From Gadus chalcogrammus (lineage: Eukaryota > Chordata > Actinopteri > Gadiformes > Gadidae), in NCBI RefSeq assembly GCF_026213295.1, contig NC_079418.1, forward strand, positions 4,394,387 to 4,458,386: DNA of 64,000 bases. Reading direction: 5' to 3'. Position numbers and translations under genes: made by a program. The first letter of the stretch is position 1, and every line of letters begins with the position of its first letter. This document shows positions 51,481 through 62,742 of the stretch, piece after piece. Below the pieces are notes generated by a model, which was not told the DNA's origin, made no database searches, and saw only the letters and a list, made by a program, of their open reading frames with translations.

Positions 51481-51880
51481 TACTAAAAAGGCTTAATAGA
51501 AGGTCCTGCAGTTATTGAGATTGTTGACGCAGTAGATGAATAATTGCAAAATATAAAATAAATAACAAATGACAGTAAATAAAACGATAAAGTGCCCTAC
51601 AAACTAAGTTGGTAGATCTGCTGCTTGAAAACATACTTTCATTGCGCAGATTATACATTTTTCAAATTATTCAGCCAAAAAGATGGAAAATAAATGAACT
51701 AGAATACAATAGGCTACTCACCCATTGTGTTTCGTCTCTTTGTTGCGGTTGATTGACAGGTGACTTCCTGATTTTATACTGCAGCGCGACCGTCGCGCCG
51801 CTTCCAGTTGGTGCTAGGGGCGGCTTTTGACGTGCATGAAATGCGCGCCGCTGCGCTTCGGCGCCGGTGTGTTTAGGCCT

Positions 51881-53129
51881 TCACGATACGTGAACCTCCA
51901 TTATAGCTTTAGCCATGTTATACCTTTGGTGTAGTTCCCCGCTTGTAAACATGTTTGTATCGTAACAGTTCTGCTTTGTAGTTTGTCTTAGTTACTAGTG
52001 TTGGCAAACAGCATTGTTATGAGGCATGAGGCTTGATGACCCAAGACGGCTCGGCCTGTCTGCGCCGGTGCAGCCACCACCCACACCGAACTTGTGCGGG
52101 TACAAGTGTCACGAGGAAATCCAGAGAACCCTCAAGAAGATGTTACACAATAGCTATAAGGCAAAAAACAAACCATGAAGAACTGTCACTTGCATTTCTT
52201 TCAATATCCAAAATAAATATTTTTCTTACCAAAGTGTGTATTATTGAACAAATGAAAGAAAGGTGGTGCAAACATCTGATATTTAAAAAAAATGGAAACA
52301 TTTTAAAACAATATACAATAATATTCATTTACAATGTTTATTTGCAAGCATTTACACGTAAACATAAATGTGTCCCTAATCTTCCAGACAAAGCATCTGC
52401 CTAGGACTACTCTCCTGCTGGGACTGGAGACAGCATACCGTCTCGATCTCCGAATCCATTTCCCTGTAATTCCGTACACAAGTGACATACTTGAGCAGAT
52501 ACATAAATGTATGATTGCTGCGCAAATTGTTCATGCTATCGTTATGTATTATGTTGGCCAACACTCTTACACTGATCGTTCTGTTCAACAACCAAAGATA
52601 AAACAATTCTAATCTAAGATATAACATCTCCCCGTCAACAATAAAAAAGGATGGGTTTATTGTAACACATACGCCCTTTCAAAATGTATAACCTTGTCTA
52701 CTCTTTATGAACATCTACCTCCACGCTCCACGCATTCGCCGGCTTCTTTGAAAATAAATGCACATGGCTAGCGTAGAAGTGGATGGGGAAGGTTCGTCAA
52801 CGAGTTTTCACGACAGTGTTGTAAAATATCTCCCCGAAGCTGTAGCTCAATGCGAGCGCAAACCAAGCATAGTTCCCCTTTAATGGCTCCGCAATAAGAA
52901 GTGAAAAGTCACAATGTCATTTCTGACTTGTGGTTTTCTGGGAGGACGCATCGACAAAACATAAGAATAAATGTCCTTACTCAAAAGAAAGAAAGAAAAA
53001 TATTTTCTATATATTAAGGCAATGAAAAGTTTGAAGGCAACATTTCTGTGTTTAACGTTGTGGCATTAAATTACATAGTTAATAAATACACAATTATGTT
53101 CAAACCAATGCAGCGAATACCCATAATTA
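51881..53129. other. Intron 1 of the fgf14-like gene; no gene or clear repeat
   Basis: No convincing ORF, RNA or boundary. Some AT-rich runs. Confidence 0.4.
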
Positions 53130-53540
53130 AGATAAGATATATTTATTTGTCATTGCACAGAAGTACAACGAAATTCAGTGCACTCACGTACTGGTCTCAT
53201 TTAAAAAAAATAAAGGTAACTATACCGTTAACTTAGTGCCATTGTATCCCTAGAAATAGTATGCCTTAAAATAGTAGTGCAAATATGTAAAGTGCTGAGC
53301 ATTGCATTAGGTGTGGATGTCACTGGTTAATACTGTCAGAACTAGTGGATTTATTTTCAGGTCAGTGTTGAGTATGGTGACTGCTTTGGGTTAGAAACTG
53401 TTCATGAATCTTGTGGTGCATGTTCTGATGGACCTGTAACGTTTCCCTGAGGGCAGCAGTTCAAACAGATAATTGGCAAGGTGGTATGAGTCTTTCAGAA
53501 TGTTGTATGTCTTCTGCAAGCATCTGGAAAAAGAGATATT
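53130..53540. repeat. Interspersed repeat (LINE-derived) just upstream of exon 2
   Basis: TATTTATTTGTCATTGCACA and CAACGAAATTCAGTGCACTC, followed by GAAACTGTTCATGAATCTTG and TGAGGGCAGCAGTTCAAACA, are text blocks in the order of a common teleost repeat. Confidence 0.5.
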
Positions 53541-53585
53541 ACACACACTGTGCATGGATAAAATGTCACTCCCTCCTCTCTCCCT

Positions 53586-53609
53586 CCCCCCCCCCCCCCC
53601 CCCCAAAAG
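53586..53609 (+). promoter_or_regulatory. Splice acceptor of exon 2 with a 19-C polypyrimidine tract
   Basis: Nineteen C (53586-53604) then AAAAG directly before the exon. Two C-rich stretches precede it. The uninterrupted C-run is unusual for an acceptor and may be length-unstable. Confidence 0.8.
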
Positions 53610-53720
53610 AGCCCCATCTGAAGGGCATCGTGACCCGTCTGTTCTGCAGAACCGGGTTCTACCTCCAGGTCGGACCGGACGGAACGCTGGACGGAACCAC
53701 GGACGACAGCAGCAATGCCT
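53610..53720 (+). CDS. fgf14: FGF14-like exon 2 (111 nt), beta-trefoil start
   Basis: After completing the split codon G|AG (Glu), the frame encodes [19 protein letters not shown] and [17 protein letters not shown], the first strands of the FHF beta-trefoil core ([10 protein letters not shown]...YLQ...PDG..DGT.DD), and ends with one base before GTAGGA as donor. The 111-nt length and phase 1/phase 1 boundaries are those of the second exon in all vertebrate FHF genes. Compared with mammalian FGF14 the exon is more diverged (FCRTGF, QVGPDGT), and shares some residues with FGF11, so a diverged teleost duplicate is possible. Exon 3 is not present up to 64000. Confidence 0.9.
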
Positions 53721-53728
53721 GTAGGACA

Positions 53729-53737
53729 CAGACACAC

Positions 53738-53772
<35 letters not shown>

Positions 53773-53805
53773 TGCACACAGACAGACAGACAGACACACA
53801 CTTAC
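53729..53805. repeat. (ACAG)n/(CA)n microsatellite next to exon 2 donor
   Basis: CACAGACAGACAGACAGACA type tetranucleotide run starting 9 bases after the exon 2 donor. Confidence 0.9.
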
Positions 53806-54023
53806 GTGTGTGTCCATGTGGGTTTGTGTGTGCGTATTTGTAAGTAAGTAATACGTTTGGTCATTAGGAATAACGCCTTGAGATGCACGCATCAATAACA
53901 ACATATTAAGAACATATTTCTTCACACACAAACACAAGCACACATATTTCCATAATGAATGCTTAACATTAATCTTGCATACAATTTTTATAGGGAAGAG
54001 GTAAATACATGAGTACGTGTGTG

Positions 54024-54350
<327 letters not shown>

Positions 54351-54422
54351 GTGTTGGAGCCATAACTGACATATGGCAATAATGGAATGGAAATAATAAT
54401 AATTTATATAACTTGTATATAT

Positions 54423-54446
54423 CCAAGCTATATATATATAGCTTGG
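54423..54446. other. 24-bp perfect palindrome
   Basis: CCAAGC, (TA) run, GCTTGG; sits exactly where the 5' LTR fragment is joined to pol sequence, i.e. at a deletion junction. Confidence 0.9.
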
Positions 54447-54449
54447 ACC

Positions 54450-56680
54450 CAGCGTCATGTTAGCCAATCGAATATCGGTCTCCAATCTCAAGGACCTTCT
54501 CCTTACGCAGTATAACCACGACTTCTGCGGAAAAAGGAGTATGACGAAAAGGAAGAAACATTGGATGAGGATAAAAGGTTCATCACGATGGCATGTAATT
54601 CTTTTGTTCTCAAGAATAGACACTACCAGCTGCCTTTACCTTTTCACAACAAAGGTGCAGTGGCCCAACAACGCACTCTAAATCTCCTCAGGAAATTTAA
54701 GAGGGATGCAGGATATGCCATTGAGGATAAAAGGTTCATGACTGATGTGCTGGAAAAGGGTTATGCAGAAAAGGTCCCAATGGAACAGTTTCATCGTAAG
54801 GATGGACAGGTATGGCACATACCTCACCATGATGGTTACCATCAACAGAAGGGAAAACTAAGAATTGTGTTAGATTGTGCTGCATCTTTTAAAGACACCT
54901 CTCTAAACCAGGAACTCCTCCAAGGACCCCAGAGAAGTAACTCAGACAATCAGGAACAACTTCTATGTCGACGACTGCCTCATGTCTACAGCCACAGTGG
55001 AAGAAGCTATCAAGCTTATCAGTGACCTCAGAGAGGCATGTGCCCAAGGGGGCTTCTCATTGATCAAATGGGTCAGTAATAGCCGTGAAGTGCTGGCGAG
55101 TATTCCAGAACATCACAGAGCCAAGCAATTTAAGGAACTAGACTTAGACAAGGAGAAATTGCCCATCGAAAGGGCACTTGACTTGATTTACAGTGGATAG
55201 GTGCATGAAACCTGAGGATTTTGGCCCTATAAGGACTGCAGAGCTCCATCACTTCAGTGATGCAAGTGAAATAGGTTACGGCACTGTCAGCTATCTCAGG
55301 GCCACCAACACAGCAGGAAGGTTCTACGTTGTATTTGTTCTGGGAAAATCAAGAGTGAGTCCTCTCAGACAGATCACAATACCCAGGCTGGAGCTTACTG
55401 CAGCAACACTTGCCGTGAAAGTGGATTGGATGCTGAAAAGGGAGCTACAACAGGAACTCAAGGACTCTGTTTTCTGGACAGTTAGCACATCGGTATTGGG
55501 ATATATCCACAACAAAACAAGAAGATACCAGGCCTTTGTTGCCTCCAGAGTTTCATTGATCTGTGAACCATCCTAAGACAAACAATGGAGATATGTTAAC
55601 TCTAAGGACAACCCAGCCGAATACGCTTCACGTGGGTTAAACATAGAGTCATTCTTGAAGTCGGTAAGATGGCTGAAGGGTCCTCAGTTTCTAGAGAAGG
55701 AGGAAACAGAATGGCCTGAAATCCCAGAGAGACTAGGACAAATCCCTCTAGATGATCCTGAGGTCAAAAGGGAGGTCTCTGCAAACATTGTTAGTGTGGA
55801 CACTAATCCAACCAGCATGTTGATTGAGTGTTACTCATCATGGAATAGATTGAAACAAGGGATTGCATGGATGTTTAGGATACGGGCACTTCTCCTTCTA
55901 CTACAGGAAAGGAAGAGAGCAGCTAGTGGAAACCTGAGCCCAGAGTGGACAAAATGAAAGTCCTGATGGAGCATCGTAAGATAGAACCTGGGGCACAGGA
56001 GCTGTCTGTGGAAGTCATCACAGAAACTGAAGAATCTATCATTCGCTTTGAAAAAAAATGCTACCTCTCTCAGGAGTTTGCTCACTTGAAGAAAGGTATA
56101 CAAGTGAAGGCAAGTAGCTCAATTTGTAAACTAAATCCAATTCTGGATGAGGGTATGTTGAGAGTGGGAGGGCGGATAAGCAGGTTGGCAATGCCGATAG
56201 AGATGAAGAATCCGATTATCCTTCAAAAAGGTTCTCACGTATCCATACTAGTCTTACGCAACATTAATCAGAGAGTTGGGCATTCTGGAAGAAGTCATAT
56301 GCTCTCCACACTGAATCAAAGATATTGGTTGCCTAGTGCCAACTCCTTCCTTGCAAGCAGCAGCTGCAGAGCAGAAAATGGCCGACCTTCCGGAAGATCG
56401 TGTATCGCCGGATCTCCCACCCTTTACGCATGTTGGGATTGAATATTTTGGACCCATAAATGTAAAGCGGGGCCGGGCACATGTGAAACGCTGGGGAGTG
56501 ATCTTCACTTGCCTGGTGAGCCGGGCTGTGCAGTTGGAAGTAGCAGGCTATTCGGATCGTGCATTAATGCGTTCCACAGGTTTATATGTCGCAGAGGACC
56601 AGTCACCAGCATACGCACAGACAATGGGACCAATTTTGTTGGAGCGCGGAAAGAGCTGCAGAAATCTCTTAAAGATCCCA
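54450..56680 (+). pseudogene. BEL/Pao pol part 1: RT, RNase H, integrase start, with internal deletions
   Basis: Segments in order: the region before RT (ANRISVSNLKDLLLTQYNHDF, 54462-54530); RT N-terminus (LRKFKRDAGYAIEDKRFM, GYAEKVPMEQFHRKDGQVWH, GKLRIVLDCAASFKDTSLNQ) to 54930; an abrupt join to FYVDDCLMSTATVEEAIKLI (the catalytic YVDD region) at 54960-55200, so the RT palm in between is deleted; RNase H-like (LHHFSDASEIGYGTVSYLR, TIPRLELTAATLAVKVDWML) at 55200-55580; then the integrase zinc region (GHSGRSHMLSTLNQRYWLPS) and core start (PPFTHVGIEYFGPINVKRGR, RTDNGTNFVGARKELQKSL) to 56680. Many shifts; non-functional. Confidence 0.85.
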
Positions 56681-56824
56681 TGCCATGCTATTTATGGATG
56701 CTTTAATATAGGTATTAGTGGGCCACAAACACAGTATTCAAAGACGTCCCCGAAATTCAGCCGTGGTGCAGAGTTACAGCCACTCCGAACCTGTCGCACA
56801 TTGAGCTTCCCCCAAACGCGCTGT

Positions 56825-57300
56825 TTCGGTGGGCGTGTCAAGGCAGGTCAAGGAGGGGGGTGGGGGTGTGGCCCTGAGCAGCTTGTAGCCACAGTACAAT
56901 GCGCTCTGGTTACGGTGGGCGTGTCAAGGCAGGTCAAGGAGGGGGGTGGGGGTGTGGCCCTGAGCAGCTTGTAGCCACAGTACCATGCGCTCTGTTTACG
57001 GTGGATGTATCGCAATGGCTCGTAGAAACCCATATTATACATAGATATCTATATAATATAATATAATATATAATGTATATTATCACCTGGCCCTGAGCAG
57101 CCCACGGTACCATGCGCTCTGTTTACGGTGGATGTATCGCAATGGCTCTTAGAAACCCATATTATACATAGATATCTATATCATATAATCTATAATATAT
57201 ATTATCACCTGGCCCTGAGCAGCTTGTAGCCACGGTACCATGCGCTCTGTTTACGGTGGATGTATCGCAATGGCTCTTAGAAACCCATTTCTAAGAGCCA
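56825..57300 (+). repeat. Two tandem arrays: ~85-bp x2 then ~124-bp x2.5
   Basis: GGTGGGCGTGTCAAGGCAGG repeats at 56828 and 56913. GTTTACGGTGGATGTATCGC repeats at 56992, 57120 and 57248, with TATATAAT-rich spacers and CCTGAGCAGCTTGTAGCCAC in between. Confidence 0.9.
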
Positions 57301-57325
57301 TTGTTCATGAAGGTGCTTCATGAAC
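57269..57325. other. Two adjacent perfect hairpins
   Basis: AATGGCTCTTAGAAA-CCCA-TTTCTAAGAGCCATT (57269-57302) is followed at once by GTTCATGAAG-GTG-CTTCATGAAC (57303-57325); AGTTCATGAACT follows at 57334-57345. Confidence 0.9.
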
Positions 57326-57531
57326 AGCATGTCACAGTTCATGAACTTCGATGTCGTTCTGCCATTGCATTCAAAATTCTGTAACTAGCCTGTTACTACG
57401 AACTAAGCAACTACCATACACGTATTAGCATTTAGCACTAGCTCAATCACGACTCCTTCAGAATTCTTGTGGGTGGTTACGAACCAACCAAGTGGGCAGG
57501 GCCATGAATAATAGTTTGACAACGCTACGTC

Positions 57532-59080
57532 ACAGTAGCCGCGTTTACATGGACACATCTGTTCCGCATAGATTTCTATGCGGAACAGAAAATGATCATG
57601 TATACGCCTCATTCGGAATACAATTATCTGTTCGGCATAGATTCTATGCCGAATAGAAGAGGTGGTGTAGTCCGTTTTAATCGCCATGTATACACTTATT
57701 CCGAATAGATTGGGGTTTAACTTAGAGCAGCCGCAGTAGTTCGCAATTGGTCCACTGAGCTCCGTCGGTACTTTTAAGCACACCGAACTTCACCGCTGTC
57801 AAGGAAAGTGGATTTATTGCCTGATTCACGTCTTTGTTATCACTCCGTAAAAGTAGTCCGGTAAGCGTGTCCGGTTGCTAAGCGACGGGACATGGGTGTT
57901 TATTAATGACGTGTTTGCGTATCGTAGTGTCCGCGTGCGTCCGAGATAACTGTAAATGAGTAGGCTACTACTTGTACTTTTGCAGGCTGAACGTTAAAAT
58001 ACTTCTTAACTTAAGGTACGGCCACACCAACCGCGTTGCTCGCGTTAGGGGCGTTGAAAATCTGCATTTTTGCATAGGGAACCATTGGTCTGGGCGCGGT
58101 ACACGCGTTGAAGCGTTGAAGCGTTGCGTTGGGGGCGTTAGGCGCGGCAGTTGCACGTAATTACGCACGTAAACGCAGTAACGCGCCCAACGCACCAACG
58201 CCCGGAGTTCAGAAAATTGAACTTTCAACGCTCCAACGCGTGACGCTTAGCCGCGGTAGCCAATCAGCGTGGAGCTTGACCCGACGTCACTGGCAGAGAG
58301 TAGTGAGCTTGCACAGAAGCATACGGCCGACATCTTTCTTTTTTCTTCTGGGTGGAAATAGTAACATAGTTACGCCATTAAATGCGTTTATGGAAACATT
58401 TCTAGCGAGAAATGTGCATTTTACTTTCATAATGTTCGCTCGGTGAATGTGAAGGATGTTTGGTTTGATAGTTATGACGAAGAGGGAACGCTCCGTTCAC
58501 TTGCATGGACATGGACTAATCTAGCTGCGTTGGCCCGTTGACGCGTTGGAAGCGTTGAACCACCACACACTGGTCAAGCGTCAGGTTAGGCGCGGTACTC
58601 GCGTTGTCCAACGCGAGTAACGCGGTTGGTGTGGCCGCACCATTAGAGAGATGGCAGCTGCTGTAGTTCGCAATTGGACCTTCGAGGATTCCTGGTCACT
58701 AAATTCCCGTAAGACCACTCTCTCCCACCAGTCTTGGCTGCGGACTCGCATCCTAATTCCTCATGTTTGCGGCGGAGCTTAGGGTTAATATATAATAATA
58801 CGTTTCTGCACTGTCCTCCTCCTGCTTAATTGAAGCAGCAGGCAGAGAAAAGCTCTCTCCTGCTGTGCTTTCGTTAAAATCAAATTTAAAATCCCCGATA
58901 GTGATAAGACATCCATTATGTCGCCGCCGGTCCAGAGTTGTGTCAGGTGTGCGCGAGAGACATAACGGACACTTTTGTTACTGCCATGTATACAGTACAT
59001 TCGGAACACATTTTAGGAACAGATCTATGCCGCATAGAAATCTATGCGGATCAGATGTGCCATGTAAACGCGGCTACTGT
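57532..59080. mobile_element. MITE with TIR CAGTAGCCGCGTTTACATGG and internal hairpins
   Basis: The 21-bp ends (57532-57552 and 59060-59080) are inverted, differing only around a dropped G. Subterminal perfect hairpins on CTGTTCCGCATAGA (57559-57588) and CTGTTCGGCATAGA (57628-57657). A second family member is at 22870-24098. It is split by a Harbinger MITE at 58014-58642. Confidence 0.8.
58014..58642. mobile_element. PIF/Harbinger MITE, TSD TTA
   Basis: Ends AGGTACGGCCACACCAACCG and CGGTTGGTGTGGCCGCACCA with TTA at 58011-58013 and 58643-58645. Rich in CGCGTTG/CAACGCG words; 629 bp. Confidence 0.9.
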
Positions 59081-59251
59081 CACCTTATCCAGATTGGCTC
59101 ATTTCTTCTGCCTTTTTCCTTTCATTGCCTATTGCATTCAGCAGACAAACTGCATAGATTTCAAACTTACCACAGCTCACAAACTTATTCAGACCTATGT
59201 TATTTAACAAACAGGAAAAATGTGATTTTAATGGCATGGGCTCTTTAAGGA

Positions 59252-59894
59252 AATGGATCACCACAGGATTCAAAATGCACTGCTGAAAGATGGAGTAAAA
59301 TGGACTTTCAAACCCCCATTTGGAACCCACTTCGGTGGAGTTTGAAAAAGGCTGATTAAGCTGGTGAAGAAGATTCTGCTTCCTGTCTTAAAGGAACAGG
59401 TGTTGGATGATGAGACTCTGCAGACTGCTTTGTGTGAGGTTGAGTCTATCATGAACGACAGACCACTTACAACAGTGTCCAGTGATCCAAACGATTTGGA
59501 ACCCCTAACCCCAAACCACCTCCTTCAACTAAAGGCCAAACCAGTTATGCCACTGGGACTGGGACTATCTAAAAAGGAAGATATGTATTCTCGGCGGAGA
59601 TGGAAACATGCACAGTACCTTGCTGACCGCTTCTGGAAGAGATGGGTAAGTGAGTATCTCCCTATCATGCAGCAGCGAAGTAAATGGCACAATCCTAAGC
59701 GGAACCTTCAACCTGATGATCTGGTCATCATAGTCGACGACACAGCACCAAGGAGCTCTTGGCTCATGGGCCGTGTGGTGAAGGCACTGCCTGGGCCAGG
59801 AGGGCTCGTTCGGAGTGTCTTGGTGAAAACCAAGAGTAGCATCCTGCAGCGACCCATTGACAAGCTCTGCCTGCTCCTGGAGGCAGGTGATTGA
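59252..59894 (+). pseudogene. BEL/Pao pol part 2: integrase C-terminal half
   Basis: Continues from part 1 after the insertion: HRIQNALLKDGVKWTFKPPF, then THFGGV followed by a TGA where a Trp is usual (59341), then an open frame 59364-59894 with VESIMNDRPLTTVSSDPNDL, LTPNHLLQLK, YSRRRWKHAQYLADRFWKRW, DLVIIVDDTAPRSSWLMGRV and the C-terminal RSVLVKTKSSILQRPIDKLC. This matches the end of BEL/Pao integrases. Catalytic Glu region (NDRP context) is kept. Confidence 0.88.
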
Positions 59895-60263
59895 GTGTGA
59901 TGGAGTCGTGATTGTGAACAGAAACACACACCTGCACACATACCCCCTGAACCTTGAGTTTCTCATTTCCCATACTTGCACGCACACATTTCATTGACTT
60001 TTGAACCCCTTTGCCCATGAATACATGCATGGATTTTCAAGGATACATTTTTCCAAAAGGATTACATTTTTGTTCCATGGATTACTTTTATCTTCCCAAG
60101 GATTGGATTATAATGAACTATGGATTACGAGAAATCATGATCCATGGACTCTGATGTGCTATGAAGTGTATGCTGTGTTGGTCAATTCATGAAATAGTTT
60201 GCTTTGGCTCCTTATTTAATTGATTAATTGTCTTGCTACCGCGTCAACAATTAGGGGCCGGTG

Positions 60264-61230
60264 TGTTGGAGCCATAACGGAAATATGGCAATGATGGAAT
60301 GGAAATAATAATTTATATAACGATGGTTAAATTGAGTTTGTATTCTGTCTGGCTCCCCCGTAGGTCAGTTCTATTATTGCATTCATTCAGATGATGAAGG
60401 GATTTAATTCACCTGCGGGAATGTGACACAAACGAGAGTGAGACGGGGAAGCGGGACAGTTTTTTGTCCGCAAATGTTTGTTGAAAAGTATAGTTATCGA
60501 GACTAATCATTTTAGTTTGAAGCTTTATTAAATAAAGCATTTTGTTTGAAGCTTTATTTAATAATGTTACGGCTCAAGACGGGGTGAACCCAAACGCACG
60601 GCACAAATGACGACAGGACGAGGTTGGTTGCAATTAAACAGTTTATTGCTACACAGAGCAGAGAAGAATGGTCGTGCCGATCCGGAGTTGGTGGGTCGGG
60701 TAGATTGCCGGACAGATAGTCACCCTCGATGGTTCGGAGGAACAGGTATTCCGGCAGGAGAGGGGAGTCGACTGGTGGACGTGACAACGACGACTGAGGA
60801 GGGAAACAACAGGATCAGGAGTAGCGACTCGAACGAGAATAACTAGAAAGGGCTAGAGAGGTCGGAGGATAACTTAACCAGGTAAGTATAGCTGACGATC
60901 TGGCGACAAATGGTTGAATGACTGGGGAAGATATACAGGTGGGCGTGATTGGTGATGACGGTCAGGTGCGGGTGATCACCGTGGCTGGGTTGGGGAGTTC
61001 AGCAGGCCACGCCCCCGTACATGAAACAGAACACGACAGAGACAGACAAGACTAACAGAGAAAACTAGTGGCAGCTAGGATCCGGTGGGAGAGACCGTGA
61101 CAAATAAAGCATTTTTGTTTAAACTTCGAATCAGATTGCTTTACTTTGGTTTTGGATTGCGCGTCGTCTACCCTGCTCCTATAGTGGCTTCTAATCTTGG
61201 CAAAAAAGCCATTATACTGGTCCTTAATTA
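60264..61230 (+). repeat. BEL/Pao 3' LTR, interrupted
   Basis: Starts TGTTGGAGCCATAACGG, shares its first 60 bases with the 54352 fragment, has AATAAAG signals at 60531, and resumes after the solo LTR at 61103. The 3' limit is estimated near 61230. Confidence 0.7.
60565..61102 (-). mobile_element. Solo LTR (Gypsy type), TSD AATAA
   Basis: Starts TGTTACGGCTC and ends GAGACCGTGACA, with AATAA at 60560-60564 and 61103-61107. 538 bp, no internal retrotransposon sequence next to it. Confidence 0.9.
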
Positions 61231-61443
61231 ACCACTGCATTGACTGAGCTTGAAAGTCTGACGCTTATACCAGACATACTAAATCAAAAGAAATCCAGGT
61301 CCAGTGCGGTTTAAAGTTGAAAATTCCAATCGGTTTAATTAGACTAAATGAAAATACAAAAAATACAAAACTTAATTGAAAATAAGGATTGCAAAGATAA
61401 TCAAGGGTTCAGTTCTATTCTCTGGCAGAAGGTCAAAGACTGT

Positions 61444-62742
61444 GGCCGTTTCTCAATTCCTAGCACGCGTACTACGACGCACGCGTAACCTGCAAGTCTG
61501 TACTTCAAGCACATACTTGCGAGCATGCGAGTACGTACCTGCGATTGGAACAGCAGCGGACTCGATGACGTCACCACCTCTGCTCGTCCGCTAACTGTGC
61601 TACGGCCTCATTTAGGCATATACTACTGAACAATATAAACAAATGATATAAAACAAAATCCCAGCCTCTTTCATTTTCAAATAGTATGTAAATATTATGA
61701 ATGAATAAAAATTGAAAATATATGCGTGTCCTGTCATGTGTATAAGCTATACACACACGACTATATATATATTTATATATTATCTTATATTATTATTATT
61801 ATTATTATATTATATAATTAAGCAATAGATCACGCCAGGCTGTGGTATGTGCTCATTATACCACTGTTAAGGGGCGTTGTCCAGACCCGACGCGCAGCGG
61901 AGGGCCGGCGACCCCCTTCACAGTGGTATAATGAGCACATGCCACTGACTGAAGTGATCTATTGCTTTTATACAACGGTTACTGTTATGGCGAAACGAAA
62001 GTCATAGACACGCTACATTTAAAAAGAAACCAAGAAAGTCAAAGTAGCCGTTTTCTTAAAGAATAAAAAAAAGTAGTCCCTCCTGGCTGCCGCTATGCAT
62101 CGACGGTCGCTATGCAACACACTTTAGCGTCCCTCCGAGAGAAGGCTCCGATAGAGCGGTTAGCCGGCAATTTATCCTATGGAGCAGTTCACTCGCCGTG
62201 TGCCTAAGCTTTCGTTAGTCTCTCCATCGCCTTGCTCACTCCCGGAGTAACAACATTTATACCCACTCCATCATCCAACATATGTTTTACATTGTAACTG
62301 TTTCTACTTCCAGGCGCGGAGTGATATGCAAACTTTCACAAAATGATCGGGCGTCATAGCAGTTATGTATACGCTCATTATACAACAGTTGGGAACCAAT
62401 CAGATCGCTGGATTTAAGTCCCCCCTTGTATAAATATATATATAAGTTAAGAGTAACTTAAACTACAGTTGTGCGTCTTCTCCATATTGTCCGCCATCGT
62501 ACTGCTGCGAGTGCGAAATGCATCCTGGGATTTATAGCGATTGCAAGCACACACGAGCCACCTCCGATGCATGCTTGGTGAAACGGCGAGCTCGAGCACG
62601 CATCAAGAACACTTCCGGGTTTTACGACAGTACTCGCTTGATGCGTGCTTCGAATTGGAACAGTGCTCGGGCAACGACTGATGACGTTTCACGAGTCCAA
62701 GAGCACACGAGCACGCACAAGTACGCGAATTGAGAAACGGCC
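61444..62742. mobile_element. Inverted-repeat element with TIR GGCCGTTTCTCAATT
   Basis: GGCCGTTTCTCAATTC (61444) and GAATTGAGAAACGGCC (ends 62742) are perfect inverted ends; flanks CTGT/TGTG give at most a 3-bp TGT duplication. Subterminal GAGCACGC/GCGTGCT and GTACG words. The interior holds a second hairpin element (61820-61967) and ATT-rich DNA. Confidence 0.75.
61820..61967. other. Large imperfect hairpin, ~55-bp arms
   Basis: AAGCAATAGATCAC...GTGATCTATTGCTT with inner GTGCTCATTATACCACTG / CAGTGGTATAATGAGCAC, around a GC-rich loop CCGACGCGCAGCGGAGGGCC. Likely the remaining core of a short foldback repeat; related GTATACGCTCATTATACAAC text is at 62367. Confidence 0.8.

Larger units (their letters stand above)
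43311..51880. mobile_element. PIF/Harbinger element carrying MADF and transposase remnants, host of nested insertions
   Basis: Ends AGGCCTAAGCACACCGG (43311) and CCGGTGTGTTTAGGCCT (ends 51880) are inverted, flanked by TTA on the left and TCA on the right, a slightly diverged 3-bp Harbinger target site. It holds a MADF-domain start (+) and a HARBI1 N-terminus (-), an L2 tail, an (AT)n run, and the LTR retrotransposon 44579-51353 that makes up most of its length. Without the latter it is about 1.8 kb. Confidence 0.8.
56675..59240. mobile_element. hAT-like insertion in the BEL integrase (TIR CCCATGCCAT)
   Basis: Left end ATCCCATGCCAT and right end ATGGCATGGG are inverted; flanks CTCTTAAAG (56666-56674) and CTCTTTAAG (59241-59249) form a 9-bp duplication with one mismatch. 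BEL integrase coding resumes directly after it. It contains tandem repeats and a further MITE. Confidence 0.7.
54352..61230 (+). mobile_element. BEL/Pao LTR retrotransposon, deleted and heavily nested
   Basis: Plus-strand element from a truncated 5' LTR (54352-54413, TGTTGGAGCCATAAC) through protease-end, reverse transcriptase, RNase H and integrase text to a 3' LTR starting 60264 with the same TGTTGGAGCCATAAC. The integrase is split by an insertion (about 56675-59240) and the 3' LTR by a solo LTR (60565-61102). A purine-rich TTAGGGGCCGGTG precedes the 3' LTR. The 3' boundary is approximate. Confidence 0.85.
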
